Assembly (NCBI RefSeq): GCF_034702125.1
Contig: NC_085880.1
Span: forward strand, 20,341,028 to 20,405,027
Reading direction: 5' to 3'
Origin: Engraulis encrasicolus
Lineage: Eukaryota; Chordata; Actinopteri; Clupeiformes; Engraulidae
DNA: 64,000 bases
Shown: piece after piece, positions 63,655 through 64,000 of the stretch
How the letters are laid out: each line of letters starts with the position of its first letter
Position numbering within the stretch: the stretch's first letter is position 1
The notes under the pieces: model-generated
The model's input: the letters and a program-made list of their open reading frames with translations, nothing else
What the model was told of the DNA's origin: nothing
The model's database searches: none
Translations under genes and position numbers: made by a program

Positions 63655-63840
63655 CTCAGTAGGTAGCCCCAAACGGCACACCACTCCACCAGTGGAAGAC
63701 TGTAATAGTCATTGAAAGGTTAACTATAATAGTACTACACTACTATGACATATCACGGGGCCTTCAGTAATGCACTACGACTTGGTCATTTCCACATGGT
63801 TACAGCAAATTTATAACGATTTGCCTTAACGGGTTAAATT
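63655..63840 (+). repeat. AATGCACTACGACTTGG dispersed repeat, copy 3
   Basis: CCACCAGTGGAAGACTGTAA, CATTGAAAGGTTAACTA, AGTAATGCACTACGACTTGG, then AACGGGTTAA; matches 53515-53690 and the inverse of 47461-47655. Confidence 0.75.
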
Positions 63841-64000
63841 AATTGTCTCCCTTCCTCAGTTCTGTCACAGATGTATTTGCATGGCTCACTCACTCTGGTG
63901 AGCTCAATCCCTTGTTTAGTACTGTATAACTTGGCTATACTGCCATACAAAAACACAGTACAGTAAATGTACAAACACTGAAGTCGAGGAAAAGCTGTTA

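Larger units (their letters stand above)
60726..64000. other. region downstream of vip, no gene seen
   Basis: Contains a MITE fragment at 61180-61335, a TG repeat at 62523-62590, a hAT MITE at 63177-63461 and a dispersed repeat at 63655. Open frames here are short and carry no recognisable domain. Confidence 0.7.

Overview
This window looks like teleost fish nuclear DNA. It holds multi-exon genes with GT-AG introns, tRNA-derived SINEs, hAT, Tc1 and piggyBac-type DNA transposon remnants, and a very high load of CA, GA and GGAGA microsatellites. The species cannot be fixed from the sequence alone. All homology calls rest on recalled family sequences; no search was run.

Two genes are present, arranged head to head. 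(1) Positions 1-51162, minus strand: anapc1, encoding subunit 1 (the large scaffold) of the anaphase-promoting complex/cyclosome. Twenty-nine coding exons were placed by matching the vertebrate APC1 protein and checking every splice phase. They join into an uninterrupted 1217-codon frame from the initiator Met (51138) to 488. The remaining C-terminal part (about 700 residues in other vertebrates) lies beyond position 1. (2) Positions 57318-60725, plus strand: vip, the precursor of PHI and VIP neuropeptides. It has five coding exons after a 5' UTR exon, a TATA box and two CRE-like TGACG motifs upstream, 149 residues, and a poly(A) signal at 60702.

Between the genes (about 51.85-57.2 kb) and beyond vip (60.73-64.0 kb) I see only transposon fragments, SINEs, simple repeats and unassigned sequence. 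The long introns of anapc1 hold a decayed Tc1-like element (2983-4569), several hAT-type elements with exact 8-bp target duplications, two nested transposon stacks (7908-9645 and 44900-46733), paired copies of a 0.69-kb element (10960-11655 and 22648-23337), SINEs (three in a row at 42368-42872) and a 316-bp hairpin (50283-50598).

The most unusual feature is a recurring pattern in anapc1. At seven or more exon-intron junctions the exon edge, with its splice site, is copied in tandem into the adjoining intron, usually with CA/TG arrays between the copies. The extreme case is intron 25 (11914-12551). It consists almost wholly of about 50-bp units, each carrying a branchpoint-like and pyrimidine stretch, an AG acceptor and the first bases of exon 26. 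Because exon 26 begins GTGAGG, each good unit also resembles a recursive splice site. At exon 8 the tail and donor are quadrupled, and the nearest extra donor lies exactly 135 bases away with an open frame. That exon encodes part of the disordered loop of APC1 that controls CDC20 binding. A 77-base poly(C) run (poly(G) in the transcript) lies 80 bases after the exon 1 donor.
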